From contig WHVD01000050.1 of the NCBI GenBank assembly GCA_015178975.1, positions 434,001-498,000 of the forward strand: a stretch of 64,000 nt of DNA. Direction: 5' to 3'. Of this stretch, positions 34,441-45,109 are shown one piece after another. The stretch's first letter is position 1. Every line of letters starts with the position of its first letter. The notes beneath the pieces were generated by a model, which worked only from the letters and a program-made list of their open reading frames with translations, made no database searches and was not told the DNA's origin. Both the position numbers and the translations under genes were made by a program. The stretch comes from Hysterangium stoloniferum. Taxonomy: Eukaryota > Basidiomycota > Agaricomycetes > Hysterangiales > Hysterangiaceae.

Positions 34441-35042
34441 TGTGAGAGATATGGTGAAATATGCTCAGGAAATATAGTCTGGATGAGCCCATACTATATT
34501 TCCATTATTATTTCTTCTTTCTCTCTATTTTATTATACACTTATATTTAGTTCAATGACCTATGTATGTGGTACATCGACTCTTGTGGGTGCATACATGC
34601 CAGACTTATGTATTCTAGTGCCTGTAATTAGAACTCAGACACTTTTTACCCCACAACCACGACTTACCCAGACACCCAGTTAGTGTCCTGTAAGTTGTGA
34701 TTGGGGTATCATCTTGACTGTCACAGATGGGCTTTAACTATCTACACAATCATCAGAGCTTCAAACTGTACCAGTCAAAACTTCATCTATATCTCAATCC
34801 ACGCAGACCACATCTGCTCTACTCTATTATTCGACTCTCTTGCTACTCTTTTCTATACTTGAGCAGTCCTTCGGAATCACACTTAACAGTCAATTCCCTT
34901 TATTCGTTTTAGCTCTCTACTCTACTTTAGATAACTACTTCACTCAACTGTATAGACTTACAGTCAATACATCTACGTATCACACCTAAATGGTCAATAT
35001 TCTTCGTATATAGAACAGTTAGAACTTCCACCACTCTTCACA
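34441..35042 (-). repeat. Solo LTR C2 (TGTGA...TCACA), 602 bp, inverted
   Basis: Runs TGTGAGAGATATGG...CCACTCTTCACA and is flanked by the perfect duplication GCATG (34436-34440 and 35043-35047). Read on the minus strand it matches C1 in order (TGTGAAGAGTGG, GAAGAATATTGACC, GGGTAAAAAGTGTCT, GCACCCACA). It landed at the 3' splice site of an intron of the PHD-finger gene. Confidence 0.87.
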
Positions 35043-35240
35043 GCATGGGCCAGAATGTAGTGAAGGCAGTGAACCAGACACTCAAGAATCTTATATTTTC
35101 CCTCTAAATAGACCAATACCCTGACTAGCTCAGAAACACAAAGCAGAGGAAGTGTGTGAGGAAGCTTTGTTTGAGAAGCAATTTGAAAGAATACTCAAAA
35201 AACAACCCAGGTTGAATTATAAAGAGACTTGAAGGTATAA

Positions 35241-35790
35241 AATATTTTTATGCAAATAAAGAGAGTTTCTGTATATATACATGTAATTTGCATTTTAAGA
35301 GCATATAACACAATATAGAGCATTTCACACATAGTATTTGACATTTTTTAGAGCCTCTGTCATCCATAAGTAAAGTTGTTATTCAATATGCCAAAATAGA
35401 AAGGGAATGGTAGTTTTTCTGTAGAGAGAAGTAATTTTAAATGCAATGTACCATATTGGATTGCAAATACTATTTCTACATGTATATATAGATAGAGGAG
35501 TTATTTTAATATGTAAGAGGTTATCCAAATATCAAACCAAGTTTACATACAGTTCTGATTGAGATCACAATGACAGTTGAGTCTGAATCATACCACATTC
35601 ATCACAAATGAATGGCTTATTTACATGGTTACTAACCCTTCCTCCATGTTGACAACTAATATAGACCAATTATGATATTGATCATAATGAATATAGTCAG
35701 TAGGAAGGTATGGATGGGCACTTATGAGACCTGACATAAAACTGTTTTCGACATAGCTCTGTGACAGCCATCACTAAGGCAATACATTCT
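35241..35790. other. AT-rich stretch, no gene seen
   Basis: No trusted ORF. Near 35530-35650 there are reverse-complement echoes of the PHD exon (CATTCATCACAAATGAATGG on the plus strand), so an inverted fragment of the PHD gene region may lie here. Confidence 0.35.
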
Positions 35791-35799
35791 AAAACACCA

Positions 35800-36220
35800 A
35801 ACAAAATGCCTTCCTCACCATTTCAAATCGTCCCCACCACCATTTCAAACTGCCTTCTTTGCGGTCTCAAATTTTCTTGTTCTTGGCTCTTTCAAATCGT
35901 CTTCTTTGCCATCTCAACGATCGCCTTTCACCATTTAAAACATTGTTTTGTCATTTAAATTGTCCCATTTGCTATTCAAAAAGTTCTTGATCACTGTTCA
36001 TAAACATCATTGCTATTCAAAAATTTCATTGTCGCCATTCCAAAACTTGATTGCAGTTGAAAAATCTCATCATCGTCAGTCAAAAATGTGTGATCCCTGT
36101 TTGAAAACATCTTTGCCATTCCAAATCCTTTTTGTTGCAGTTTGAACATGTCTTGATTGCCATTTGATAGTATCTTCACCATTCCAAACCCTCTGTTTTG
36201 AAAACCTGTTTGTGGCCATT
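35800..36220. repeat. Degenerate ~25-bp tandem repeat
   Basis: About 16 diverged copies of a short unit approximating TTGCCATTTCAAAACGTCTT, with the words CCATTTCAAA, CTATTCAAAAA and CCATTCCAAA recurring every 20-30 bases. No conserved reading frame. An old minisatellite. Confidence 0.6.
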
Positions 36221-36239
36221 CATACACGTGATCCATATG

Positions 36240-37710
36240 TATTGGATGCTTATATTTGCCTTTGCCTTTACCTTGGTTTAAGTTGCAGCGTGCAGCTGCT
36301 CTTTTCAACCGGCGTGTAGACATGCAGTGCATGGATGCGAATATCAAGAAGGCACGGTTTGATGTGGCATGGTTCAAGATGTTCGATATTGTTCTCAATG
36401 GATTGGATAATTTGGATGTAAGACGGTGCGTACACATTTTCCCTTCTGAGTGATTTTCTTCCTTCTCCTCGCGGTTTCATTATGGCCTTTGGACCTTCCC
36501 CCCCTTTTTTTGCGTTTTTCTTTTCTTCTTTCTGATGGTGATGGTTATGTTATGGTCAGTCTAAGATCTCTATTCTTCCCTTCCTTCAGCCTATTGTATC
36601 CGACAGTGATGTGAACAAAATGTGCATGGTGGCCAATGTCCCCCCTTGTAGAAAGTGGCACGGCTAGGTATTTCAGACAGGTGAAACCTATTATCAAGGT
36701 TGGTTTCGATCCCGGTTCAGGCTGCTCATCTGATTGCCGTCCCTGGGACTCTTTCTCGGTCCTTATTGCCGCTTTTTTTTTTGCTTTCACAAAACAGCAC
36801 CAAAGATAATGCTTCAGCTGTCTCCCAAAACGCACTCCAAAGACGTTTCCCATCTGCACGATTCGCTCAATTCTGTCTCAGCCAGTTGATTGGATTGTGT
36901 GGACTAAGAGTTATCTTTTCCTGTGGGTGTTTTTCCCCCACTCACACGCATTTATTCGTCATGGGTATTTGCACGCGTGCGTGTGTTGTTAAAACCCTTG
37001 TCTGACCTTTTTTCTCTCTGTTTATGTGACAGTCAGGTATTTGGAGAGGACGAGGATGATGAGGGAGAGCTTGATGAGGCGGAGAAGTCAGGTGAGAACG
37101 GTACGGTTTGATTGTGTTTGGATGTATATGTGCTGCGTTTTCTTATCTTGCGCATACGCCAGCAACTGAAATCGAAAATCTGCGATGAAAAACCCAGGGG
37201 TTCAAATCTGTCTGCGCCCTCATGCGCTCTTTACACTGGCAAGGTCAGGATCAATCCGAGTCAGACGTCCCACGAGGTGTGTTTGAGAAGGTGGGCACTG
37301 TTCCTTTGTTGCTCTGATACTTTCACCGTTATATACCATGGAATGCGCATACTCAAAGATGTGTTCCATCTTTCTTATCCTATGCGCTACATTACTACGC
37401 ATTACGAGGTATTCATGAAAGAGGTCAAAAATGTGCTGTCCGCCGCTGGAGTTTGAAAGGATTATGGGGGTGCGAAATGGGGATTGGTTGATGGCGGGTG
37501 ATGGGAACGTGGCTGGGAATGTCAGGATGACTTTGACTGATAAGAATGTAAACGGGAATGTGGATGCGAGTGTCAATGTGAATGTCCACGGGCATGGGAT
37601 GCTGGTATGGATGGGACTTAATGACGAGAAATGGTTGAGGTTGAGGGAAACTGTGGATATATTTGTTTCGAGTTTTGTATGTGCTTTCTACTCTTTCTTT
37701 CTTTTAGTTT
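36240..37710 (+). CDS. Possible multi-exon gene, unrecognised
   Basis: Candidate exons: 36290-36420 (RAAALFNRRVDMQCMDANIK, then FDVAWFKMFDIVLNGLDNLD, followed by a GTAAGA donor), 37030-37108 (acidic GEDEDDEGELDEAEKSGENG) and 37431-37690 (NVNGNVDASVNVNVHGHGML, then WLRLRETVDIFVSS). I could not assemble one frame with confidence and do not recognise a family. It could be a decayed gene. Confidence 0.25.
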
Positions 37711-38560
37711 GATTATTGTTGTTGGCTCCGGTGTTGGGCGTATATGCTTATGTGTCTCTCCAGTCTAGAGCACAAACCGTCTCGCGGCATGCTTATCCCG
37801 TCGAAAAGAGGAAGGAGGAGAAGAAGGTATCTGATTTGATAAACACGATGACGACACGCTGGACTTTGTGTGTGCTGCAGCGACTTTGAGGAGTATTGTT
37901 TATGGTGTTGGGGGAAGACGAGGTGGGAGGTCAAAGGTGTGTTTCTGTTTCGTTTTTTTTTATATGGCGATCTTTCTTTCGGGCGAGTGTTGATGATTGA
38001 CCATTCATGGCTCTGATTTGGGAGGAAAGGAAAGGATGAATATAATATATATTATTCTCACCCACATGGCGCCCATGCACCTAAAGAAAGATAGATAAAG
38101 TGGTTGATTTATCATTCTTCTCTTTCCCAGAATAACTACCTTTCAGCCTTCCACCCTGGCCTGATGCATATTCACCCCGAAGCTCGCAACATAACTCTGT
38201 CCAGAACATGAGAGCCCACGTATCTTTCAATTTCATTAACCTTCCATCGCTCAGCCTTAACTGTCCAAGGTTTGGTCTCGGTGGTTTCACACATGAGGTA
38301 TATTAATTTATGACGGTATTATTCTTCTAACAACGTGTTGGGGAGGGGAGGCGGCCGGAATCAGTTATATTTGAACGATTACACTGAACATTTTCATTCG
38401 TGGACTCAAGAGAAATTCGATAAGGTCTTTCGCAAAATTATCCCATGCCCGATAGCAAAATTAAATATATTACAAACCAGCTATTCCCCAACTCTGCCAA
38501 TACCATGATTGTGAGCGCTTCCTATGTGTTTTGTATTAACTAACTCTTCCCAAATCACAT

Positions 38561-39067
38561 AAGAATGGACTATATGCGGGCGAACATTATCCTATGCTGC
38601 ATGGGAAATGCCACAACCTACTCCGCAAACTACGATTAGATTATGATGCTGCTCTGAGCGAAGTCGATATTTTGATTATGCCTACCACGCCATGGGTCGC
38701 GAAAGTAATGCCGGTCCGTGTCTCTTATTTTTCGTTTCCTCCGTGAGCGATTCTTTACCAAATATTCAGCCTCCCAATGCGTCCCCTCTCACACACTTCA
38801 GCGAGGCCAGAGGTCTGGTGCGTATACGATACCTTTACAAATGCATACGGAATATTAATTCATCCTCCCACTTCTGTAGTGCAGCCGTTCGATCACACGG
38901 GACACCCAGCTTTGTCTATCCCTTGTGGTGTATTGTCCCCTCCAGAAGGCCCCGAAACTCTGAAATTGCCCGTTGGAATGCAGCTTGTCTCTAAACATCA
39001 CCATGAGCTACCGTTGTACAGAGCTGGATTGGCGTGGAGCGAGGCATTTGATTGGAAGAATGTATAA
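38561..39067 (+). pseudogene. Amidase (amidase-signature family), C-terminal fragment
   Basis: Exons by eye 38561-38713, 38770-38812 and 38880-39067 with introns of 56 and 67 nt. The product has YDAALSEVDILIMPTTPWVA, then PPNASPLTHFSEAR, then QPFDHTGHPALSIPCG and LPVGMQLVSKHHHE, the typical end of fatty-acid-amide-hydrolase-type amidases. The Ser-Ser-Lys catalytic core that should precede it is not found upstream, so only about 125 residues of some 550 are present. A dispersed repeat starts 100 bp after the stop. The splice sites are intact, so the truncation may be fairly recent. Confidence 0.72.
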
Positions 39068-39167
39068 ATGGCCTGGATTATCGAGAGTATTGTTACATGC
39101 TAGTTGTACGAAGAACGTTAACAAGTCAGCTAAAGTTGCGGCGGTGCAACTATTTATTAAAAATAGT

Positions 39168-39380
39168 ATGAGTTGACTCTATTGCAATACACAATATACA
39201 AGGGTTTAATAAGCTTGTAATAAAAGTACTTTGTGTCTCAATATCTTGTGTCAGTTAGTGTAGCACCTCCTGACAATATAGGTTGGATGCTCTGGGAGGT
39301 GTATAGTGGTTCTGACACACATTAACCTCCAAATGCATGGTCCACAATTAGCATCTTCATATGAAAAGTTGCAATAATTG
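39168..39380 (-). repeat. Dispersed repeat D, copy 1
   Basis: About 210 bp that match 50450-50655 when read on the minus strand: GATGCTAATTGTGGACCAT, AGGTTAATG, CACTAACTGACACA, TACTTTTATTACAAG, GTGTATTGCAATA and CAACTCATACTATTTTTAAT. A partial third copy is at 25880. Noncoding; it may be an LTR or a short nonautonomous element. Confidence 0.7.
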
Positions 39381-39982
39381 GTGGACTCCCCCTATAAAAA
39401 GGTGTGTTTCATCATCAAATTTAACACTATTATGGGCTTTAGTATATCGCAGAAAAATTGAACATATCGTGCTTCAGAAATCATTTTTCCATGTTTTCGA
39501 GCCTTGGAGTACAATCAATCACATCTGAACACTTTCCCAAAGAACGAATGATTGGGAGTCATCCTTCCTTGAGATTTGGTATCTGTATTTTTCCACCTAT
39601 CTAGTCTCCAAGGAGCTGGACCGAACTGGCATGGTGCGACGTTTTTTATTGGAAGAATTATAGATTATCATCATCATCACATATAAGTGTCCACACCATC
39701 ATACAGCTCCATCTGATAAACGATAGGCCGATCGGAGGTGTTCAATTACTCAACTGTTTGGGAGGTTGGAAGGCCCGCATGGGCAGGCACGTCATTATAA
39801 AGTAATGAATAAATAGAAGTAAAGGAGGAGCAGAATGCAAAGTAATAAATAATGCAGCCTGTTATATAAATTAACACAATGTCACCAGGATATATAATAT
39901 AAGGTGGGTACTATTATGATGCTATTGGGATAAGACATCATTCACCCACAATGAAGCATGTCTATTAAACGGAATATTCCAA
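39381..39982. other. Spacer between dispersed repeat and heme oxygenase
   Basis: No gene recognised. A short phrase resembling dispersed repeat D vocabulary may continue at the left edge. The rest is AT-rich spacer. Confidence 0.3.
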
Positions 39983-41124
39983 TCAAATGGAGATGCCAAA
40001 TGTGCTCGCTACCCACGCCCTGACAAGGTGTAATTCCTCTAGACCGTAGTCCCACAGAAACCAATTAGTGACGAATTCAAAATGCGCAATGCCCATCGCA
40101 AGCATGAAAGACAAAACTGCGGCAACAGTAAAGCTGCCCTCCTTAGCCGTCACCTGGGGAAAGGTGTGCTCGTATCTTTAGGCATTGACACCTTGGTCTG
40201 TGATGGCGGACGCAAAAGACGTAGAAAACCGTCGTTGAGACTAAATACGGTATTCGTTTCAGAAACTATTGCCGCTGAAAATGATAGTAGAGGAAATATC
40301 AGAATAATTGTAGGATTGACACAGATGACAACCTTTCCTCTACCGATCATCTCCAACCCCTTCATTCATACCCTTACAAAACCAATCTTTGATGGTGGTC
40401 ATATCACCTCTGGTGGTGGCGGGGCTGCTGCCACCCAACTTCTTGAACTGGTAAAATTGCGTGCCGAGACCGGTGGTATCATCAAGACCATATGCCTTGG
40501 CTATTCTGTGACTAATTTGTTGACCGCCACCAAGATCGCCAAGATATCGTACGTATAAGTGAGCGAGGAGGGTGGATGGGTCATGAGACGTAGCAGCGGT
40601 GCGAATGCGATCGGTGTATTCTAAGAGTACAGCGGGAATGTTCTGAGAAATAGAAAGTGCTAGTGGATGGCGCTGCCACTCAGACTCTGGAGTATATAAT
40701 AGGTATACAATATCTGATGAGAGAGCTGGTGTGCGTGCCAGGACTGCAGGATTATATGTAGGAGCGAGAACAGGGTGAGAGGAGTGGACTTCTAAGGCAT
40801 TTTCCAGAGTACTGTAGTTTTATGAGACGTTGGTGGCAATAAGATTATTTCGAGAGGAATAACGCACGAATAAACATGCCAAAGAATAATAAGATAACGG
40901 ATATATTCATCCTTATCTAAGTCTCCTCTTGCGAGCGACACAGCCGCTTCCGTGTTATCAGCATTCTTGTGAGCTGCTCGCGTCTCCTTTCTCAGTAAGT
41001 CTGACACCTCCTCCGAAAGATCGACGCCATTCTAGGAGAAATCAAGCATTAGAGTCTCTTCAGTGGAAAAAACAGTGAGCGAAGTACTCACCAGAGAGCG
41101 CAGGTTGGTAGGAGTAGCAGACAT
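39983..41124 (-). pseudogene. Heme oxygenase with C-terminal membrane anchor, 3' end disrupted
   Basis: Would oxidise heme to biliverdin, CO and iron at the ER surface. Exons 41092-41124 (MSATPTNLRSL), 40868-41031 and 40811 to about 40344 join cleanly across introns of 60 and 56 nt. The proximal His is in LLRKETRAAHKNADN, the family signature in LYVRYLGDLGGGQQ, and KDWFCKGMNEGVGDD closes the helical core. Next, NTVFSLNDGF (about 40250-40220) lies in a frame that the GDD-side splice site does not reach: CG + CGGCAATAG gives a stop. The tail TAKEGSFTVAAVLSFMLAMG (membrane segment, to the stop at 39983-39985) is again one base out of frame at 40153. Alternative splicing at 40354-40376 or a 38-nt intron could rescue frames, but only by losing conserved residues or assuming a very short intron. 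Either a recent pseudogene or two assembly indels. Confidence 0.78.
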
Positions 41125-41796
41125 AGTGGTAGGGAATAGGAGTCACTTGGATACAAGGATGATATAAAGGAGAAATTGAACCAGTCAACATAAAAGACAC
41201 ATGGTCACGACGCAATTGTCCGAGGCGCCCCAGTAATATCAGACATAATCTCGGCTGGAGCAATTCATTTTTTGAAGTAATAAGAACCCGGCATGCTTGC
41301 AGGGCTGGATACATCCGTAAAGACAATGATCTTTCCCTAATTATGTCGGCATTTGTGTACTCGGAAAATGATGTTATCAAGGCACGATCGTACGTATTCA
41401 CGTGTGCGGCTGAGCAAAATGCAGTCCGCATTTCCCCACGATCAGAGGGACGATCGAAGATTTATTTCCCGTGCAAAGACTAAAGAAACGAGGTCATTTC
41501 GCACGACCACTCCTGGAGTCATGTTGGAACCATCGCAGCACCTGAACCAAGTTATTGCAGTATGCAACTATAACTCTAGTAGATCTGATGCCATCAGTCG
41601 TGATTTTTACCTGGTATAGCGTCACGTCCCCGTTGTGCTAGGACGAAGTACCACTGGCGCCCCCCACTATGACATTCCCAAAATGGTAGTGATTACAAAT
41701 ACGGTGGATAATCGATAAGATTTGTCTCAAGTGTTCCATCCAAGCCATTGCTCCGCTAAGCCAGATGCTTGACTAATTACCGGCACTATCAGGGGG
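41125..41796. other. Upstream region of heme oxygenase
   Basis: No reliable gene. Opposing ORFs at 41060-41431 (minus) and 41353-41619 (plus) have no motif that I recognise. Confidence 0.3.
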
Positions 41797-41926
41797 TCAT
41801 AGCACTTTTGAGATGATAGGTGATGGTTTCAGGGAGGTCGGGGAAGCAAGAAAATATGAAATTCTCAAAGAGCTTGGAAGGACATAGATAGATACACGTA
41901 TATCATAGAGAACACGAAGAGTTGGG

Positions 41927-42240
41927 CTAGAGGCCTCCCCTCCTCTCATCTGCATCCCCCATGAATGCGTTTCCTTCATTTTCATCTTCATCCGCACTTT
42001 TGGCTCGATCATCACGCATTAAACTGAGAGCCCGTCCGAACGCCAACATCCCGCCTTCTTCATTATCTTCTTCTAGCTCGTGCTCATGCTCCGAGTCATT
42101 AGCAACTTCGTTTGTAGGGTCTTCTATCTCAACTGAAGCCTTCTCTGTTGTATGCCTTTGCGCAATTATTGCAGGTAGCCTTGTCGCCTTTTTTTGCCCT
42201 TGCACATTTCCGTTTATTGGAGTTACTCGGAGCCATCAAC
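41927..42240 (-). CDS. Acidic low-complexity ORF, unrecognised
   Basis: 92 codons from 42205, with TNEVANDSEHEHELEEDNEE and DDRAKSADEDENEGNAFMGD. Upstream in another frame there is a basic stretch with four Cys (KRKCARAKKGDKATCNNC). Acidic and basic segments suggest a nuclear protein piece, but the family is unknown and no intron joins them convincingly. Confidence 0.25.
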
Positions 42241-43009
42241 TCAGACTGTTGAGAATCTGATTGTACCGGCCTGGGTGTTGAGACAGGGATGAAATTGCGA
42301 GTCTATGAAAATATTAACAGCCACAAGCTGTTACAGGACGTATGAACCACCTTTACAAATACTGTATGGGGCTCGTTCTTCCGGAAAAAGAAGGAGAATT
42401 GATAAGTACCTGTGAAATTTACAAGTTGGAAGTAGAGTAGGAAGCATCTCAGGGGACACCCACCTCCTCTGCTGACTGAGACAGGTGCCCTTTTAGCTGT
42501 GGAAGATCTTTGCTCCTTGCTCCTCCTTGAGCTTGGGTCCTATCCTGGAATGAGGTGAGTATGAACATACACTACGCTGTGGACAAGAAGTTACACAGGG
42601 CGCAGATCCTTGAGCACACGTTGTAGGGTGTCTATAGTATGTGAAAACCACATATATAATTGTGTTAGTATTCTGTTAATGTTGTGACGACGCGAAGGAC
42701 GAACAGTCAGACATCCAACATGTTGTTTGGTTGTTTGGTTCAGATAGTGTTTGTAGACGCGTTGTTTGGTTCAGATTGTTTGGATTTGTAATAATTTCCT
42801 TTTTTGGCAAATGTCATAGTGGGGGGCGCCTGTGTTCGTTGCTAGGACGCGCCGTCCGCTGGGAAATTAATTGACGCCTTGCAAGATTTGTTGTATATTA
42901 GCAATAACCATGAGAACAAGTTAAATGCTTTGAATAATGAGCTCCATCTTGGTATATCAATAGGTCATATTGATTGCTGATTAACTTTATCTAGGCTACA
43001 GTTACTCCT

Positions 43010-43115
43010 TCGCAGTTGCTTTTGAATAGCCGCTCTTTGAAGATTTGCCACCGATGCATGGGAGATATTTGCAAATTACTGTGTTGTTTCACTGTTATAT
43101 GTTCAGGAAATTAAA
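43010..43115 (+). repeat. Short dispersed repeat E, copy 1
   Basis: Shares CAGTTGCTT, TTGAATA-CCGCT-TTTGAAGAT, GATG-CATG and TTCACTGT-ATATGTTCA with 53750-53855 in the same order and strand. Only about 100 bp, moderately diverged. Both copies lie a few hundred bases from a mushroom-specific gene (the RHS-like gene, the DUF6533 gene). Confidence 0.5.
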
Positions 43116-43317
43116 TTAACAGCATTCTGGCCACTGTGTGTCGTAAAAATCCAAATTAGCATATCAGTACAGGTGATAATCTTATGAAAGCTGACCAGTC
43201 CCTGCAGGAAGACATATCAGCATGTTATCAGGTCGTGTAACCATGCGCTAACCGCTGGTCCAGCAGGCTGCGGCAAAATAGCTTATGCATTCTAATTAGG
43301 CCGGAGCTTAGGGGGCC

Positions 43318-44075
43318 ATGCGGAAAGCCAATTATGTTACAAATAGAAGGTACACAGATGTCCCCATCGATCTTTCTTCCATGTCAGGACCATCCAGCCT
43401 CGCTTCTATCGTCAATACTTCCGCTGTAGCATCTTGGGTGAAACTAGCTCTGGACGAACCTCTCGCACTGTTTCATACCAAGTTCTGGGGCACGAGTATG
43501 AAGGATGAGAGGGATGCATGGAGCAAAGCGGACGGCCAAGGCGCATTGAACGAGCTCGAAATGGACGTGGACGACGATGGAGAAGCTGACATCCTTCCTG
43601 GCTGCTATTCTCTTGGGATCGGCATCGAGGGATTTATACCATTTATCTGGATCCGTGCTGAGTATATTCGTATTTTCGATGCTTTTCAGAAGACCTACGA
43701 TAGGGCGATTCCACTTAGCAAAATTACCGGGCGGCCCCCAAGTTTCGTTATTACAGGACAACCGGGACTAGGTGAGGCACATGATGATAGTCTCTTGTTG
43801 CTGTTCTCATCCTTGGAAAAGGAAAAACTCTTTGGCAGATTTACGCTGTACGTCGCTGTGCCTCTGTGAAGCGGCCATTCCTATGGCTCTATAGAAACCG
43901 GTATACCCTCCTTGTGGAGGAGGGTGCCTATAAATTGCCCGCCAGTTGGCAACTTGATGATTTCCTCCCCAGCTCGCGAGTCTGGGTGTTCATCGATTCG
44001 GAAAGTGACCCTGGAGGACTAGCTAGGCTCACTCCGGTCGGCACTCAGTTGGTTGTCTTCTTTACTACTGGATGA
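43318..44075 (+). CDS. RHS/Crinkler-like P-loop ATPase, N-terminal part
   Basis: Two exons, 43318-43771 and 43822-44075, around a 50-nt intron (GTGAGG...AAAAG). Splicing creates GQPGLGKTLW, a complete Walker A motif; without splicing the motif is broken, which supports this intron. Preceding residues GCYSLGIGIEGFIPFIWIRA and following RPFLWLYRNRYTLLVEEGAY, then VWVFIDSESDPGG, match my memory of a large family in mushroom genomes, often annotated as RHS-type or Crinkler-type proteins. These are usually 500-700 residues; here a TGA at 44073 ends the protein at about 235, soon after VVFFTTG. So the Walker B/C-terminal part is missing and the copy is probably truncated. The start at 43318 is the first ATG of the frame; the true N-terminus may differ. 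Confidence 0.6.
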
Positions 44076-44359
44076 TCGATGAATTTGATCTGGTATAGGA
44101 TACGGTAGGTGAACTCCGAAAGGTGGCTCAAAGGTAAGTCAACACATTAAGTCCGCCGGTAAATTGAGACAATGACATGGCTGTGAAGGGCTAAGATAGA
44201 TTAGTTTACAACTTAAAATGGCCGACAAGCAATGGGAGATTTGACAACTCCATGTGAAGACGAAGAGTATGCTGGGGCCCGACAATTATCACGTGGGCAG
44301 TGATACGTAAGTATATCAGGTAAAAATGCGACAAGGAGACATACAGAAAAGCCACGAAG

Positions 44360-44640
44360 GTCGACCTTATCTCGTCTTGCTGCCGCCAGCAATTGCGCTC
44401 TCTCAGTCTCCCATATTTTTCGTTCCTCGGCAAACTGTGCCCTTTCCTCTTCCCTTCCCTCTTCTCTCACAGCCTGTTCAAGTGTTCTGCATTCAGCCTT
44501 GTGTCGCTCTTGTGCTTGGTGGATCTGTCACCAATTGAAAACCTCCAAAAGAATCCCCATATCTATAACACGCACCTTATTAACAACTCTAACATGTTCC
44601 TCCTGAAATTTACCAGCCACAACTAGAACATGCTCTTGCT
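44360..44640 (-). CDS. Coiled-coil protein fragment
   Basis: Minus-strand exons at about 44640-44577 (QEHVLVVAGKFQEEHVRVVN) and 44526-44366 (HQAQERHKAECRTLEQAVRE then EERKIWETERAQLLAAARRD) join across a 50-nt GT-AG intron. The product is a charged coiled coil. It ends near a further donor at 44366. It follows the RHS-like gene tail to tail. No family recognised; the coiled coil alone does not identify it. Confidence 0.4.
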
Positions 44641-45109
44641 TTCGTTGGTGCAAAGGAATAGGACCCCACATTGTTAACATACATGCATATGTACTGTACA
44701 GTTGCTTACATAATTACTCAGAGATGTGTTCTTGATCCACTGTGTGTGCATTGCTTTAATAGGTTATGGGCCTCACCTTGACATTGTGAGACACGGGACT
44801 CCCTTGGGTTGTAACTGAAACATACTCATTATATTGCCATGCAAGGTGAAAGATCGCAGAAACAACATGCCAGACTGTGATGTATTAGCCTTATTTTAAT
44901 ACTATTTTCTGAAAAAGGAGTCCAATGCTCTATCAAAATGTGCAAATACTCAATTCACTGCAAGGTAAAATAATTTAAGTATTTGATATTAATCAGTGGC
45001 AGCCTGAATAGACTTAGAACCCCTGAAGTCAAGAGTTTACTTGAATATATGCACCCTACTTTGCAAAGAAGGTTTTGAGAGCTGCTTGTGCAAGCTTGTT
45101 CTTTTTCTG

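Larger units (their letters stand above)
31395..35240 (+). pseudogene. PHD-finger gene, split by two solo LTRs
   Basis: Pieces in order: 31395-32040 (several frames, little recognised), 32081-32372 (Ser/Pro-rich, acidic SDEDDE), 33014-33190 with a PHD-like zinc finger (CCCGHTGDGN, then YIYCDECHNWSHITC and FICDEC), 33390-33603 (GKYYYPVQLIQLDHDSD, then WHVKWWQHNHYH), intron 33604-33660, 33661-34377, intron from 34378, and 35043-35240. Removing the LTR at 32373-33013 and one copy of its CTCAT duplication rejoins FPIS to CCCGHTGDG in one frame. Removing the second LTR restores an intron acceptor (TTTGATATAG) followed by HGPECSEGSEP. There is also a frameshift near 33840 and a stop at 34269. PHD fingers read histone tails; the family is not identified and may itself be TE-derived. 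Confidence 0.6.

Noticed and set aside
32373..35042. A transposon with 0.6-kb inverted repeats carrying the PHD gene
   Set aside because: Each repeat has its own distinct 5-bp target duplication, so they are two separate solo LTR insertions.
40082..40558. 158-codon plus-strand ORF with a Gly-rich stretch
   Set aside because: It is the complement of the heme oxygenase exon carrying the GDLGGGQ signature.
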